Below, piece after piece: positions 1-8,680 of a DNA stretch of 64,000 bases (its first letter is position 1; every line of letters starts with the position of its first letter). Position numbers and translations under genes: made by a program. A model generated the notes under the pieces. That model was not told where the DNA came from, did no database searches, and saw nothing but the letters and a program-made list of their open reading frames with translations. Source of the stretch: Lentzea kentuckyensis (lineage in GTDB: Bacteria > Actinomycetota > Actinomycetes > Mycobacteriales > Pseudonocardiaceae); assembly GCF_002150765.1 (NCBI RefSeq), contig NZ_MUYM01000035.1, forward strand, positions 1 to 64,000, in the 5' to 3' direction.

Positions 1-36
1 CGCGTGACCCTCGGCGGCAAGCCCGTCACCCTGTAA
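1..36 (+). CDS. C-terminal end of an unidentified upstream gene (partial)
   Basis: One frame stays open from the first base to a TAA at 34-36 and encodes RVTLGGKPVTL. Too little is present to name it. The alternating hydrophobic/polar ending resembles the last strand of a beta-sandwich, as at the C-terminus of many secreted glycoside hydrolases, but this is only a guess. A long perfect palindrome follows 26 bases later and separates it from the convergent esterase gene. Confidence 0.5.
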   Translation, partial: RVTLGGKPVTL

Positions 37-62
37 CCGCGCTGCTCGCTTGCCCGCGCCTT

Positions 63-115
63 GCCATGGGGGGCACATTCATGGACGTGAGGTCCATGAA
101 TGTGCCCCCCATGGC
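63..115. repeat. Long perfect palindrome (24-bp stem), convergent-gene terminator-like
   Basis: The arms 63-86 and 92-115 are perfect inverted copies with the 5-base loop GTGAG. The element lies between two genes converging on it, the position expected of a bidirectional terminator. It shares architecture (near 24-bp stem, tiny loop, outer GCCATG/CATGGC) with the palindromes at 1131, 25440 and 54628 but has a different stem sequence. Confidence 0.85.
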
Positions 116-130
116 CAACGTGAGGCGGGG

Positions 131-1096
131 TCAGAGGTGCTCGCGCAGGTGACGTAGCTGCGTCTCGACGTGGCTGGTGGGCGTGGTGTGCTTGCCGAAC
201 GGCGACACCGTGATCTGCTTGGGCGCGCGGACCTCGTGGTACGCGGCGTACACAGTGGACGGTGGGCACGTCTCGTCCATCAGCCCGACGCTGAACAGGG
301 TCTGGGCGGTGATCCGCCGCGCCAGCAGCGCGCAGTCGATGTAGCGCAACGTCTCCAGGGCGGCGGGCACGAGTGCGTCGTGCTGTGCCAGGAAGTCGCT
401 GATCTCGGTGTACGGCGGAGTGCCGCCGATCCTGATCGCGCGGTGCAGGTCGCACAGGAACGGCACGTCCGAATGACACACCCGGACCTTGTCGGCTCGC
501 AACGCCGCGGCGGCCAGGGCGAGCGCGCCGCCCTGACTGCCACCGGACACGGCGATGCGAGCCGGGTCGGCGCCGGGCAGTTCGGCCACGACGTCCACGG
601 CCCGCGCCGCGTCGAGGTAGAGCCGGGTGAAGTAGTAGTCGTCCGGGCTGGAGATGCCCCTGGTCATCACGCCGGGGTGCTCGGGACCGGTGCCCGCGCC
701 CGCGTCGGCGGTGGCGCCCACCGACCACCGGCCGCCCTGACCCCGGCTGTCCATCACGAAGTTCGCGAACCCGAGGCTCGGCAGCAGCGTGTGGTGGGCG
801 GGCAGGCCGCGGCCGCCGCCGTAGCCGATGTACGTCACGACCACGGGCAGCGGTTCGTCGCCGGGCGGCCGCAGGTACCAGCCGCGCACCCGGTGGCCGT
901 GCGCGCCGGAGAACTCCACGTCGTAGACCGACAGGGGCCGGTAGAGCTCGGGCTCGTGCGGCGTCAGCACGGCGGGTGCCGCGTCGGCCGTGGTCTTGGC
1001 GAGCTGGGTGGCCCACCAGGCGTCGAGATCGGCCGGCTCCGGGGTCGTGACGCGGTGCAGGAGCAGGTCTTCCTCGGGCATGTCGACGACGGGCAC
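131..1096 (-). CDS. CE7-family acetylesterase (acetyl xylan esterase / cephalosporin-C deacetylase type)
   Basis: Alpha/beta-hydrolase of 321 residues, the usual length for carbohydrate esterase family 7, which removes acetyl groups from xylo- and other oligosaccharides in the cytosol. The family's RGQGG motif is present (DSRGQGG), the nucleophile is Ser187 in GGSQGG, and Asp274 (LMDE) and His303 (FGKHTTP) complete the triad. No signal peptide is seen. The start is GTG, preceded by AGGAGA six bases away. It lies downstream of the PL11 and CE2-like genes on the same strand but is separated from them by a long palindrome, so it may have its own promoter. Deacetylation of imported pectic or xylan oligosaccharides is the likely role; the exact substrate cannot be read from sequence. 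Confidence 0.88.
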   Translation of the reverse strand: MPVVDMPEEDLLLHRVTTPEPADLDAWWATQLAKTTADAAPAVLTPHEPELYRPLSVYDVEFSGAHGHRVRGWYLRPPGDEPLPVVVTYIGYGGGRGLPAHHTLLPSLGFANFVMDSRGQGGRWSVGATADAGAGTGPEHPGVMTRGISSPDDYYFTRLYLDAARAVDVVAELPGADPARIAVSGGSQGGALALAAAALRADKVRVCHSDVPFLCDLHRAIRIGGTPPYTEISDFLAQHDALVPAALETLRYIDCALLARRITAQTLFSVGLMDETCPPSTVYAAYHEVRAPKQITVSPFGKHTTPTSHVETQLRHLREHL

Positions 1097-1130
1097 GCGA
1101 TGTCTCCTCTACGCAGGTTCGGCTAGAGCT

Positions 1131-1185
1131 GGCCATGAACGGCGCTTTCGTGGACCCCAGGTCCACGAAAGCGCCGTTCATGGCC
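1131..1185. repeat. Intergenic palindrome, family GCCATGAACGGCGCTTT (copy 1)
   Basis: Arms 1131-1156 and 1160-1185 form a 26-bp uninterrupted stem with a 3-base loop. It lies just after the stop of the CE2-like esterase (minus strand) and before the CE7 gene. The same core sequence recurs at 25440 and 54628. Confidence 0.9.
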
Positions 1186-1199
1186 TATCCCGTCAGGGG

Positions 1200-2195
1200 T
1201 TAGATCTTGGCTGCGACGATCGGGGCGAGGCGGTCGGCGATCTTGCGGTGGCCCTGGTCGTTGGGGTGCACGTTGTCGGTCGTGTCGGTGGCCTCGTTGA
1301 TCCAGCCCTCGGTGTTCACGAAGTACACGTTGCGGTCGCCTCCGTCGGTGAGCGTCTTGACCGCCGCCTGGGTCTCCGGAAGGTACCGCTTGCGGAACGT
1401 GCCCAGCGCGAAGATCGCCGCGGTCGGGTACTTCTCGCGGGCGCGCTGCAGCAGGGTGACGTAGGAGGCGCGGAACTGGTCCTTGGTCACGCTGTGCCCG
1501 ACGTCGTTGGTGCCGAGGTTGATCACGACGGCGTTCGCCCGGTACCGGCCGAAGTTCCACGCGGGTGCGGTCGTGGCGAGACCTGTCCGCAGGAAGCCCT
1601 CCCGCATGCTCAGACAACCGTCGGCGGCCGGGTGCAGGCACGCGCCGCCCACCGCGATCTGGGTGTGGCCGGTCTTGAGCTTCTCGCCGGTGAGCCAGCC
1701 GTACGCGGTCAGCGCCTGCTTGGACGACTGCTGGCCCACGGTGATGGAGTCGCCGACGAACTCGATGATCTTCGAGGGCACGGTGGGGGCGAACGTCCGC
1801 GCGCCGGAGTCGAGTTCGATGCCCTGGTACACCGCGTCGCCCTTGTACGAACCCGCGATCGGGCGGTAGGACACGCGCAGGGTGTGGTTGCCCGCGGCCA
1901 GCGGCGTCGGGGTGAGGTCGACCGTGCCGCTGCGGTTCACGTACGACACGTCGGGGCCGCCGTCGATGCTGACGAAGAAGTCGATGGTGCGGCGCTGCTT
2001 CAGCTTCACCGTCCGGCCGGTGAAGCCCACGACGAGGTAGGCGCCGGCCCACTCGGAGACGTAGGCGCTCGACGTGCTCGTGTTCCAGCGGCCGAAGTAC
2101 CTGACGTTCGGATCGGTGGGCACGCTCGCGGCGGAGGCCGCGGGCGTGATGACGACGCTGCTGACGAGAACGGTTGCGGCGACCAGGAGTTTCAT
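1200..2195 (-). CDS. Secreted SGNH/GDSL esterase, CE2-like
   Basis: 331 residues. A signal peptide (MKLLVAA... to about ASAAS, residue 23) is followed by a beta-sandwich (about 30-130) and an SGNH hydrolase domain. Block I is FVGDSITVG with the nucleophile near residue 148; a later block is INLGTND and the catalytic pair is in DNVHPND near residue 310. This jelly-roll plus SGNH order is that of carbohydrate esterase family 2 (endoglucanase E-like), which deacetylates plant polysaccharides outside the cell. The ATG overlaps the stop of the PL11 lyase gene by four bases (ATGA), so the two are translationally coupled. That coupling suggests removal of acetyl groups from rhamnogalacturonan to help the lyase. 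Confidence 0.88.
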   Translation of the reverse strand: MKLLVAATVLVSSVVITPAASAASVPTDPNVRYFGRWNTSTSSAYVSEWAGAYLVVGFTGRTVKLKQRRTIDFFVSIDGGPDVSYVNRSGTVDLTPTPLAAGNHTLRVSYRPIAGSYKGDAVYQGIELDSGARTFAPTVPSKIIEFVGDSITVGQQSSKQALTAYGWLTGEKLKTGHTQIAVGGACLHPAADGCLSMREGFLRTGLATTAPAWNFGRYRANAVVINLGTNDVGHSVTKDQFRASYVTLLQRAREKYPTAAIFALGTFRKRYLPETQAAVKTLTDGGDRNVYFVNTEGWINEATDTTDNVHPNDQGHRKIADRLAPIVAAKI

Positions 2196-4477
2196 GGTGC
2201 GACCAATCGGTGCGAGGGCAGGGGAACGCGCGACCAGTCGACGTCGGAAGCGAGGTAGAAGCTCGGGTACGACGGCTGGTTGTAGGTGGTCTGCTGGCGG
2301 GCGACCTCGACGCGGTACTGACGGTCGTGCATGAGCGTGTACATCTTGTGGTTCGTCGGTTCGGTGCTGAGGTAGAACCGCAACGCCGAGCTGTCCTGCG
2401 TCCGCACCACGAGTTCCTCACGCCAGTCGCCGAAGACATCGGCCACGAGAGACGGGGTGCCCTTGGTGCCGTTGTTGGTCCGGGTTCCGGTGGCCGTCAG
2501 CAACGTGCCGCGGCGCCAGTCGTCGATGGTCGGGGTCACGTCCTGGGCGCCGTTCACGATCTGCGTGGTGAGGTCGCCGGCCCAGCGGATGCTCATGTTC
2601 GTGCCGGGAGAACGGGTTTCGAGCCGGCGGCCGTCCGCGCTCCAGAGGCCGCTGGAGTCCGAGCCGCTCGGCATGGACGACCACGTCTCGATGCCGGGCA
2701 CGTCGGGTCGGACGTCGCCGATCATGCCCCGGCCGGTGTCCATACCGGAGTAGGCGCCGTAGACCGTCTGACCGGTGCGGGCGTCGCGCAGCGCGTAGCC
2801 GTACGGGGCATAGCGGGCGCCCTCGTGGACCATGTAGATCTCGAGGCCGGGGCGGTTCGGGTCGATGTCGGTGACATGCAGGGCGTCACCGTGCCCGACC
2901 CGAACCGCGGCACCCGGATTCACGCTGCCCGGTGGCAGCACGCCGGTGGAGCTGTACTTCAGCGAGCCGTCGTCGTCGAGGGTCGCGCCGCCGTAGATGA
3001 TCTCCTGCCGGCCGTCGGCGTCCACGTCGGCGACGCTCAGCGAGTGCGCGCCCTGCGTGGTGAGTGCGGCGTGGCTCGGGTTCGTGCCGTCACGGCCGTG
3101 CGGGGCGTCGTTGAACGGGTTCGTCATCGGTACCCAGCCGCTGTCGACGAGCCAGCGCTTCTTCAGCTTCCGGCCGTCCCAGTCGTAGGTCGCGACGGTG
3201 GAGCGGGTGTAGTAACCGCGGGCGAAGATCGCGGACGGGCGTTTCCCGTCCAGATAGGCGACTCCGGACAGGAAACGGTCCACGCGGTTGCCCGGTTCGA
3301 TGCGGGGCATGGCGTAGTCGCCCCACATCAGCCCGTCGTCGGACCGGCCGGGTTCGTAGCGGACGGTCTGCAGCTCGCGGCCGGTGGCGCCGTCGAACAC
3401 CGTCAGGTACTCCGGGCCGTCCACGATGAACCCGGCGAACTGGCGCAGTTTGTTGTTGGCGCTGCGGGACGGCGCGTAGACGTCCATGAAGTGGTCCACC
3501 AGGGCCGAAGCGTCCTCTGTGGACAACGGGTAGGCGTAGCGCGGTTCGAGGCCGAACGCCTGCTCCAGCGTCTTGGGCCATCGTCCGGCGACGACCTCGG
3601 GATGCTTGTCCCAGCCGCGGAACACGTCGACGAGGTGCTGACGATAGCCCTCGGCGCTCAGCCGGTAGTCGTCGGTGTTCCGGTACCCGGCGCGCACGTC
3701 CTCGCGCGGCATCGTGACGTACCGGCCGCGGCCGTCGCGCGTGCCCGGCGCGGTCTTGGTCATCAGCTCCGCGCGGCCGTCGCCGTCGAAGTCGTAGACG
3801 AGGAACTGGGTGTAGTGCGCGCCAGCACGGATGTTCACGCCGAGGTCGATCCGGTGCAGGAACGTGCCGTCGAGGCGGTACGTGTCGAGGTACACCGGCC
3901 CGGTGTAGCCGACCTGCGAGACGTCCTTGGAATTGCTGGGATCCCACTTGACGACGTACTCGTACTGGCCGTCACCGTCCACATCGCCCACGCTGACATC
4001 GTTGGCGGAGTAGGTGTAGCGCTCACCGGCCGGCGTCACACCGTCCGCGGGCTTGCGCAGCGGCAGGTCGTGATGCGATTCCGCCCACGGCGTCACGGCT
4101 TTGCTCCGCCCGAGCGCGACGCCGCGTCGCACGGGAGCGACCTGGTACCTCGCTCCAGCCGGTGCGCCGGTGTCGACGTAGGTGGTGCTGTCGGTGACGG
4201 TCGCGATGCGCTTTCCGTTGCGGTAGACGGCGAAATCGGGTCCGTCGAGTCCGGTGGCGGTCGCGCCGGTGGCTTCCCGGCCGAGCAGGCGCCAGCTCAG
4301 GTGCACACCGCTGCCGGTGGTGGCCGCGACGAGTCCGCGATCCAGGTGCTCATCGCGCGAGGGATGGGCGGCAGCAGGCAGCTGTCCGGTGAGGACGACG
4401 GCGGCCACCAACGGGAGCACAACGCTTCGTCGCAGATCCACGGCGGCTACGATGAACCGTCTCAACACGTCACGCAA
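2192..4477 (-). CDS. Rhamnogalacturonan endolyase/exolyase, PL11 family, secreted
   Basis: About 761 residues, close to YesW/YesX-type rhamnogalacturonan lyases. These cut the rhamnose-galacturonate backbone of rhamnogalacturonan I by beta-elimination outside the cell. A signal peptide ends near PAAAHP, followed by the N-terminal beta domain (GVHLSWRLLG...AVYRNGKRI) and a propeller with calcium-binding repeats such as DVDGDGQYEY and DFDGDGRAEL. The first codon is uncertain: the frame opens with TTG at 4477 and has no strong ribosome site, and TTG 4465 or GTG 4441 would still leave a signal peptide. First gene of an operon with the CE2-like esterase. An operator-like GGAAAGCGTTTTCC lies about 30 bases upstream. 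Confidence 0.92.
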   Translation of the reverse strand: MRDVLRRFIVAAVDLRRSVVLPLVAAVVLTGQLPAAAHPSRDEHLDRGLVAATTGSGVHLSWRLLGREATGATATGLDGPDFAVYRNGKRIATVTDSTTYVDTGAPAGARYQVAPVRRGVALGRSKAVTPWAESHHDLPLRKPADGVTPAGERYTYSANDVSVGDVDGDGQYEYVVKWDPSNSKDVSQVGYTGPVYLDTYRLDGTFLHRIDLGVNIRAGAHYTQFLVYDFDGDGRAELMTKTAPGTRDGRGRYVTMPREDVRAGYRNTDDYRLSAEGYRQHLVDVFRGWDKHPEVVAGRWPKTLEQAFGLEPRYAYPLSTEDASALVDHFMDVYAPSRSANNKLRQFAGFIVDGPEYLTVFDGATGRELQTVRYEPGRSDDGLMWGDYAMPRIEPGNRVDRFLSGVAYLDGKRPSAIFARGYYTRSTVATYDWDGRKLKKRWLVDSGWVPMTNPFNDAPHGRDGTNPSHAALTTQGAHSLSVADVDADGRQEIIYGGATLDDDGSLKYSSTGVLPPGSVNPGAAVRVGHGDALHVTDIDPNRPGLEIYMVHEGARYAPYGYALRDARTGQTVYGAYSGMDTGRGMIGDVRPDVPGIETWSSMPSGSDSSGLWSADGRRLETRSPGTNMSIRWAGDLTTQIVNGAQDVTPTIDDWRRGTLLTATGTRTNNGTKGTPSLVADVFGDWREELVVRTQDSSALRFYLSTEPTNHKMYTLMHDRQYRVEVARQQTTYNQPSYPSFYLASDVDWSRVPLPSHRLVAP

Positions 4478-4504
4478 GAGTCCAAAAGCGTTGGCAGGTA
4501 ACGC

Positions 4505-4518
4505 GGAAAGCGTTTTCC
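4505..4518. promoter_or_regulatory. LacI-type operator candidate GGAAAGCGTTTTCC
   Basis: Near-palindrome with the central CG typical of LacI/GalR-family sites, upstream of the PL11 gene and in the divergent region shared with GH3. A close match, GGGAAAGCGTTTTCT, occurs at 33844 before the DUF1996 gene. Confidence 0.55.
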
Positions 4519-4632
4519 CATCGAATTGTCGAATCGAACTTGGTCATTCGACGGAAAAAATGTCGAACAAGTCGAATCGGGCGACGATTGCTTGACGGCC
4601 GCTGTGAGCCGTGCCACGTTCACGTCGTCCGG

Positions 4633-4646
4633 TCGAAGCGATTCGA
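4633..4646 (+). promoter_or_regulatory. Candidate operator TCGAAGCGATTCGA before GH3
   Basis: Five-base inverted arms around GCGA. It differs at two positions from the TCGAAACGCTTCGA core found before the nearby lacI gene and the importer operon. It lies 31 bases upstream of the preferred GH3 start, so the same regulator may control GH3. Confidence 0.4.
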
Positions 4647-4676
4647 TTCAACCTCGGTGACCAAGAAGGGCGTGCC

Positions 4677-7502
4677 TTGAGCATCGAGAAACCCAATGGG
4701 GAACTACCTTTCCAGAATCGGGACCTGCCGTTGCGGCAGCGGGTCGCCGACCTGGTGGAGCGGCTGACGGCCGCCGAGAAGGTCGCGCTGCTGCACCAGT
4801 GGCAGCCCGCGGTGCCGAGGCTCGGGATCGGGGGGTTCCGCACCGGTACCGAGGCGTTGCACGGCGTCGCGTGGCTGGGCCGGGCGACCGTGTTCCCGCA
4901 GGCCGTCGGCCTGGCCAGCACGTGGAATCCGGACCTGGTCAGGGCGGTCGGCGACGTGACGGGGACCGAGGCGCGCGGCTTCCACCACAAGGACCCGGTG
5001 GCGCACGGCCTCAACGTGTGGGCGCCGGTGGTGAACCCGCTGCGCGACCCGCGCTGGGGCCGCAACGAGGAGGGCTACTCCGAGGACCCGTTGCTCACGT
5101 CGGTGATGGGCACGGCGTACGCGCACGGACTGCGCGGCGACCACCCGGTGTACCTCAAGACCGCGCCGACGTTGAAGCACTTCCTGGGGTACAACAACGA
5201 AACCGACCGGTGCACCACGTCGTCGGCGATGCGGGACCGCGTGCTGCACGAGTACGAGTTCCCCTGCTTCCGCGGTCCGATCGAGGCGGGCGCGGCGGTG
5301 GCCGTCATGCCGTCGTACAACCTCGTCAACGGCAGGCCCGCACACCTGACGCCGCACATCGGGGAACACCTGCGGAGCTGGACGGACGACGAGATCGCGG
5401 TCGTCAGCGACGCCTGGGCGCCGTCGAACGTGGCCGGCCTGCAGGGCTACTACGAGGACCACGCCGCCGGGCACGCCGCCCTGCTGCGGGCGGGCGTCGA
5501 CAGCTTCACCGACCACGACGCGGATCCCGCGGCCACGATCGCGCGCGTCACCGAGGCGCTGGAACGCGGGCTGATCACCGAGGAGCACGTCGACCGCGCG
5601 GTCACCCGGCTGCTGACGCTGCGGATGCGGCTCGGCGAGTTCGACCCGCCGGAGCTCAACCCGTACGCGGCGATCACCGAGGAGGTGATCGACGCGCCGG
5701 AACACCGCGTGCTCGCGCTCGAAGCGGCCCGGCAGTCGATCGTGCTGCTCAAGAACGACGACCTGCTGCCGCTCGACCCGCGCGATGAGGGGAAGCTCGC
5801 CGTCATCGGGACGCACGCGGACGTGCTGTTCGAGGACTGGTACAGCGGCACCCTGCCGTACGCGGTCACCCCGCTGGCCGGCCTCACCGAGCTGCACGGC
5901 GGTGAGACGACGTTCGCCGAGGGCCTCGACCGGATCTCCCTGATCACCGAGGGCGGCCGGTTCCTCGCCGCGTCGCTGGACGGACCGATCGGGCTGGCGG
6001 AGCACTGGAGCGACGCCGGCGCCTTCGACCTGGCCGAGTGGGGCGACGGCGTGGTCACCCTGCGCAGCGTCCTGACCGGCAAGTACGTGGCCGCGACGCC
6101 GGAGGGCGCGCTCGTCACCGAACGGATCATGCCGGGCGAATGGGACGTCCGCGAACTGTTCGAGATCGTCCGGCCGACCGCGGGCACCTGCCTGCTGCGC
6201 AACACGGTGCTCGACCAGTACGTGGCCGTGCGCGGCGAGAGCGTCGTGTTCGTCGCCAACAAGAACGAGGCGACGCGGTGGCGGCTGGAGGTCGACCGCT
6301 CCGGGCTCGCCCAGGCCGTCGCGCTGGCCGCGGCGGCGGAGACCGCGATCGTCGTCGTGGGCAACGACCCGCACATCAACGGCCGCGAGACCCAGGACCG
6401 CACCGGCCTCGACCTGCCGCCGCGGCAGGCCGAGCTGGTGCGCGCCGTCCGGCAGGTCAACCCGCGCACCGTGCTGGTCGTCGTCAGCAGCTACCCGTAC
6501 GCGCTGGTGTGGGAGGACGAAAACGTCCCCGCGATCCTCTGGACGTCGCACGGCGGCCAGGAGCTCGGCCGGGCGCTGGCCGAGGTCGTCTTCGGCGAGG
6601 TCACGCCGTCCGGCAAGCTCACCCAGACCTGGTATCGCGGTGCCGAAGCGCTGCCGGACCTGCTCGACTACGACATCATCCGGGCGCGCGGCACCTACCT
6701 GTACTTCGAGGGCGATCCGCTCTACGAGTTCGGGCACGGGCTGAGCTACACCGAGTTCTCCTACGGCCCGCTCACCGTCTCAACAGGCTCGGTGCGCCAC
6801 GACGAGCGGTTCGAGGCATCGGTCGAGATCACCAACATCGGTGACCGTCCAGGCGCCGAAGTGGTGCAGCTGTACGGCAGGCAGGGGGAGTCGCGGGTCG
6901 CGCAGCCGTTGCGCCGCCTGCTCGCCTTCCGGCGGGTGGAACTGGCGCCGGGGGAGAGTCGGATCGTCCGGTTCTCGTTGCACGGCACGGACTTCTGGCA
7001 CTGGGACGTGATCGGCGACCAGCGGGTCGTCGAAACCTCGGTGCACGACCTGTGGGCCGGATCGTCGTCCGTCCGGCGGTCACGGGCCGAGGTGCTGGTG
7101 ATCGGCGAGGGCATCCCCCTGCGTGGCAGGCAGATGCGCGCGGAACGCTTCGACGACTGCGCCGGGGTCACCCTCGCGGACGAGACCAGGGAGAGCGGCA
7201 CCGTCGTCGAGAGCACCGAGGCCGGCGGCTGGATCCTGCTGGGTGACGTGCGGGTCGACGAGGACGTCACGCACGCCACCGCCCGGCTGGCCGGTGCCGC
7301 GGGGGAGGTCGAGCTGCGGCTCGGTCACCACGAACGCGGACAGATGTTGTGCACGTTCACAGTTCCGGCGGATTCCGGCCGGGATTCCTGGCGCGACGTG
7401 CGCGTGCCGTTGGCTTTGGATTCGGGCGTGCGCGACGTCGTTGTCGTGTTCAGCGCCCCGGGGATCCGGCTCGCGAGCCTGGATCTCGACTGTCAATCGT
7501 GA
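4677..7502 (+). CDS. Glycoside hydrolase family 3 enzyme with inserted beta-trefoil-like and C-terminal CBM6-like modules
   Basis: A retaining exo-glycosidase of about 941 residues with no signal peptide, hence cytosolic. The (beta/alpha)8 domain carries the nucleophile Asp245 in VVSDAWAPS and the substrate-binding KHFLGYNNE motif. The second domain holds LLKNDDLLPL and later VVVGNDPHINGRETQDR. Between its halves sits an extra segment of about 110 residues (426-535; GGRFLAAS...GKYVAAT...QYVAVRG) that looks like fascin/beta-trefoil repeats. An FnIII domain (about 725-790) and a CBM6-like module (821-941) follow. TTG 4677 is chosen because AAGAAGGG lies six bases upstream; GTG 4611 would add 22 residues. 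Beta-glucosidase, beta-xylosidase or arabinosidase cannot be told apart here. Confidence 0.88.
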   Translation: MSIEKPNGELPFQNRDLPLRQRVADLVERLTAAEKVALLHQWQPAVPRLGIGGFRTGTEALHGVAWLGRATVFPQAVGLASTWNPDLVRAVGDVTGTEARGFHHKDPVAHGLNVWAPVVNPLRDPRWGRNEEGYSEDPLLTSVMGTAYAHGLRGDHPVYLKTAPTLKHFLGYNNETDRCTTSSAMRDRVLHEYEFPCFRGPIEAGAAVAVMPSYNLVNGRPAHLTPHIGEHLRSWTDDEIAVVSDAWAPSNVAGLQGYYEDHAAGHAALLRAGVDSFTDHDADPAATIARVTEALERGLITEEHVDRAVTRLLTLRMRLGEFDPPELNPYAAITEEVIDAPEHRVLALEAARQSIVLLKNDDLLPLDPRDEGKLAVIGTHADVLFEDWYSGTLPYAVTPLAGLTELHGGETTFAEGLDRISLITEGGRFLAASLDGPIGLAEHWSDAGAFDLAEWGDGVVTLRSVLTGKYVAATPEGALVTERIMPGEWDVRELFEIVRPTAGTCLLRNTVLDQYVAVRGESVVFVANKNEATRWRLEVDRSGLAQAVALAAAAETAIVVVGNDPHINGRETQDRTGLDLPPRQAELVRAVRQVNPRTVLVVVSSYPYALVWEDENVPAILWTSHGGQELGRALAEVVFGEVTPSGKLTQTWYRGAEALPDLLDYDIIRARGTYLYFEGDPLYEFGHGLSYTEFSYGPLTVSTGSVRHDERFEASVEITNIGDRPGAEVVQLYGRQGESRVAQPLRRLLAFRRVELAPGESRIVRFSLHGTDFWHWDVIGDQRVVETSVHDLWAGSSSVRRSRAEVLVIGEGIPLRGRQMRAERFDDCAGVTLADETRESGTVVESTEAGGWILLGDVRVDEDVTHATARLAGAAGEVELRLGHHERGQMLCTFTVPADSGRDSWRDVRVPLALDSGVRDVVVVFSAPGIRLASLDLDCQS

Positions 7503-7503
7503 A

Positions 7504-7517
7504 TGTGAACGTTCCCA
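7504..7517 (+). promoter_or_regulatory. Operator-like TGTGAACGTTCCCA
   Basis: Imperfect palindrome around AACGTT immediately after the GH3 stop and before lacI. It resembles the TGTGAGCGTTCACA class seen at 18005 and 26860, with two changes. A weak candidate. Confidence 0.3.
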
Positions 7518-7534
7518 TGCTCCACCGGTTATCT

Positions 7535-7552
7535 TGTCGAAACGCTTCAACA
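7535..7552 (+). promoter_or_regulatory. LacI-type operator TGTCGAAACGCTTCAACA (autoregulatory)
   Basis: Inverted arms around a central CG, placed 16 bases before the GTG of the lacI-family gene. The near-perfect version CTGTCGAAACGCTTCGACAG precedes the importer operon at 8613, so the adjacent regulator most likely binds both and represses itself. Confidence 0.7.
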
Positions 7553-7567
7553 CTCGGAGGTGCCAAC

Positions 7568-8575
7568 GTGGTCACCATCGCGGATGTGGCGAGGCATGCC
7601 GGCGTCGCGCCGAGCACCGTCTCCTACGTGCTGACGGGCAAGCGGTCGATCTCGCCGCAGACCCGCACCAAGGTCAGGGAAAGCATCCGGCTGCTGGGTT
7701 ACCACCCGCACGCCGGGGCCAGGGCCCTCGCGACGAGCCGGGCGAACGTGGTGGCGCTGGTGCTACCGCTGCGTCCCGGCGTGCACCTCCCCGTGCTGAT
7801 GCGGTTCGTGACGGCGGCGGTCACCACCGCCCGCAGGCACGACATGGACGTCCTGCTGGTGACGGCGGACCAGGGCGCGCAGGGCCTGCGCAGAGTCGCG
7901 GGTAGCGCCCAGGTCGACGGCTTCCTGGTGATGGACGTGGAACTCGACGACGACCGCGTGCCGCTGCTGCGGCAGATGGCACAGCCGTCCGTCCTCATCG
8001 GACGCCCGGCCGCGGTCAAGGGACTGACCTGTGTGGACCTCGACTTCGAGGCCGCCGGCGCGCGCTGCGTCGACCACCTGGCCGACCTCGGTCACCGCTA
8101 CATCGGGTTCCTCGGCGCGCCGAGCGTCGTGTACCAGCGCAACACCGGCTACGCGCAACGCACGATGGCCGGGTTCGGCGCGGCGGCGATGCGGCGGGGG
8201 ATCGCCTCGACGGCGTTGCCCGCCGAGGACGACTACGAGTCGGTGCTGGTGTCCGTGCGCTCGTTGCTGCGCACCCAACCGGCGATGACCGCGCTCGTCG
8301 TGCACAACGAGGCGGCGCTCGGCTGGGTCGCCGGAAGCCTGCGCGCACTGGGCCGCCGGGTGCCGGACGACGTGGCCGTCGTGGCGATCTGCCCGGACGA
8401 GCTCGCGGAACAGATGCAGCTGACCTCGGTGCAGCTGCCGGCGGAGGAGCTGGGCCGCCAGGCGATGGAACTGCTCGTCGCCCGGCTGAACGGCCATCCG
8501 ACGGCACCGCTGACCCTGCTGCCGCCGAAGCTCTCCGGCCGCGCGAGCACGGCCCCGCGCCTGCGTCGCGCCTGA
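7568..8575 (+). CDS. LacI-family transcriptional regulator of the importer-GH42-GH95 operon
   Basis: 335 residues, normal for LacI/GalR repressors. The N-terminal helix-turn-helix reads VTIADVARHAGVAPSTVSYV, with hinge helix PHAGARALA, then a periplasmic-binding-protein-like effector domain (VVALVLPLR to the end). GTG 7568 is the start: GGAGG lies seven bases upstream and the HTH begins at residue 2. The frame remains open further upstream, but that stretch overlaps GH3. Placed between GH3 and the importer, with matching operators before itself and before the importer, so it is very likely their local repressor. The inducer is probably an imported oligosaccharide or its breakdown product. Confidence 0.93.
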   Translation: MVTIADVARHAGVAPSTVSYVLTGKRSISPQTRTKVRESIRLLGYHPHAGARALATSRANVVALVLPLRPGVHLPVLMRFVTAAVTTARRHDMDVLLVTADQGAQGLRRVAGSAQVDGFLVMDVELDDDRVPLLRQMAQPSVLIGRPAAVKGLTCVDLDFEAAGARCVDHLADLGHRYIGFLGAPSVVYQRNTGYAQRTMAGFGAAAMRRGIASTALPAEDDYESVLVSVRSLLRTQPAMTALVVHNEAALGWVAGSLRALGRRVPDDVAVVAICPDELAEQMQLTSVQLPAEELGRQAMELLVARLNGHPTAPLTLLPPKLSGRASTAPRLRRA

Positions 8576-8582
8576 GACCACC

Positions 8583-8605
8583 GCAGGACCCCTCGCGGGA
8601 CCTGC
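8583..8605 (+). terminator. Hairpin after lacI
   Basis: GCAGGACCC and GGGACCTGC pair with one internal mismatch around CTCGC, eight bases after the lacI stop. No T-run follows, as usual in high-GC actinomycetes. It may end lacI transcription before the importer promoter. Confidence 0.5.
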
Positions 8606-8612
8606 CGGACTG

Positions 8613-8632
8613 CTGTCGAAACGCTTCGACAG
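8613..8632 (+). promoter_or_regulatory. LacI-type operator CTGTCGAAACGCTTCGACAG before importer operon
   Basis: Twenty-base palindrome, perfect apart from the central positions, 48 bases before the chosen start of the binding-protein gene. It matches the site before lacI. Confidence 0.75.
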
Positions 8633-8680
8633 TGCACCTCAATCGAATCCCCTGGTGAAGTGGCGCGAAGGAGCTTTGAC

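Noticed and set aside
2174..4501. Plus-strand open frame of about 775 codons opposite the PL11 lyase
   Set aside because: Antisense shadow; the lyase on the other strand has complete family motifs and a signal peptide.
7349..7567. Upstream extension of the first lacI gene
   Set aside because: It overlaps the GH3 coding region, runs through two operators, and the HTH starts at GTG 7568 with a good ribosome site.
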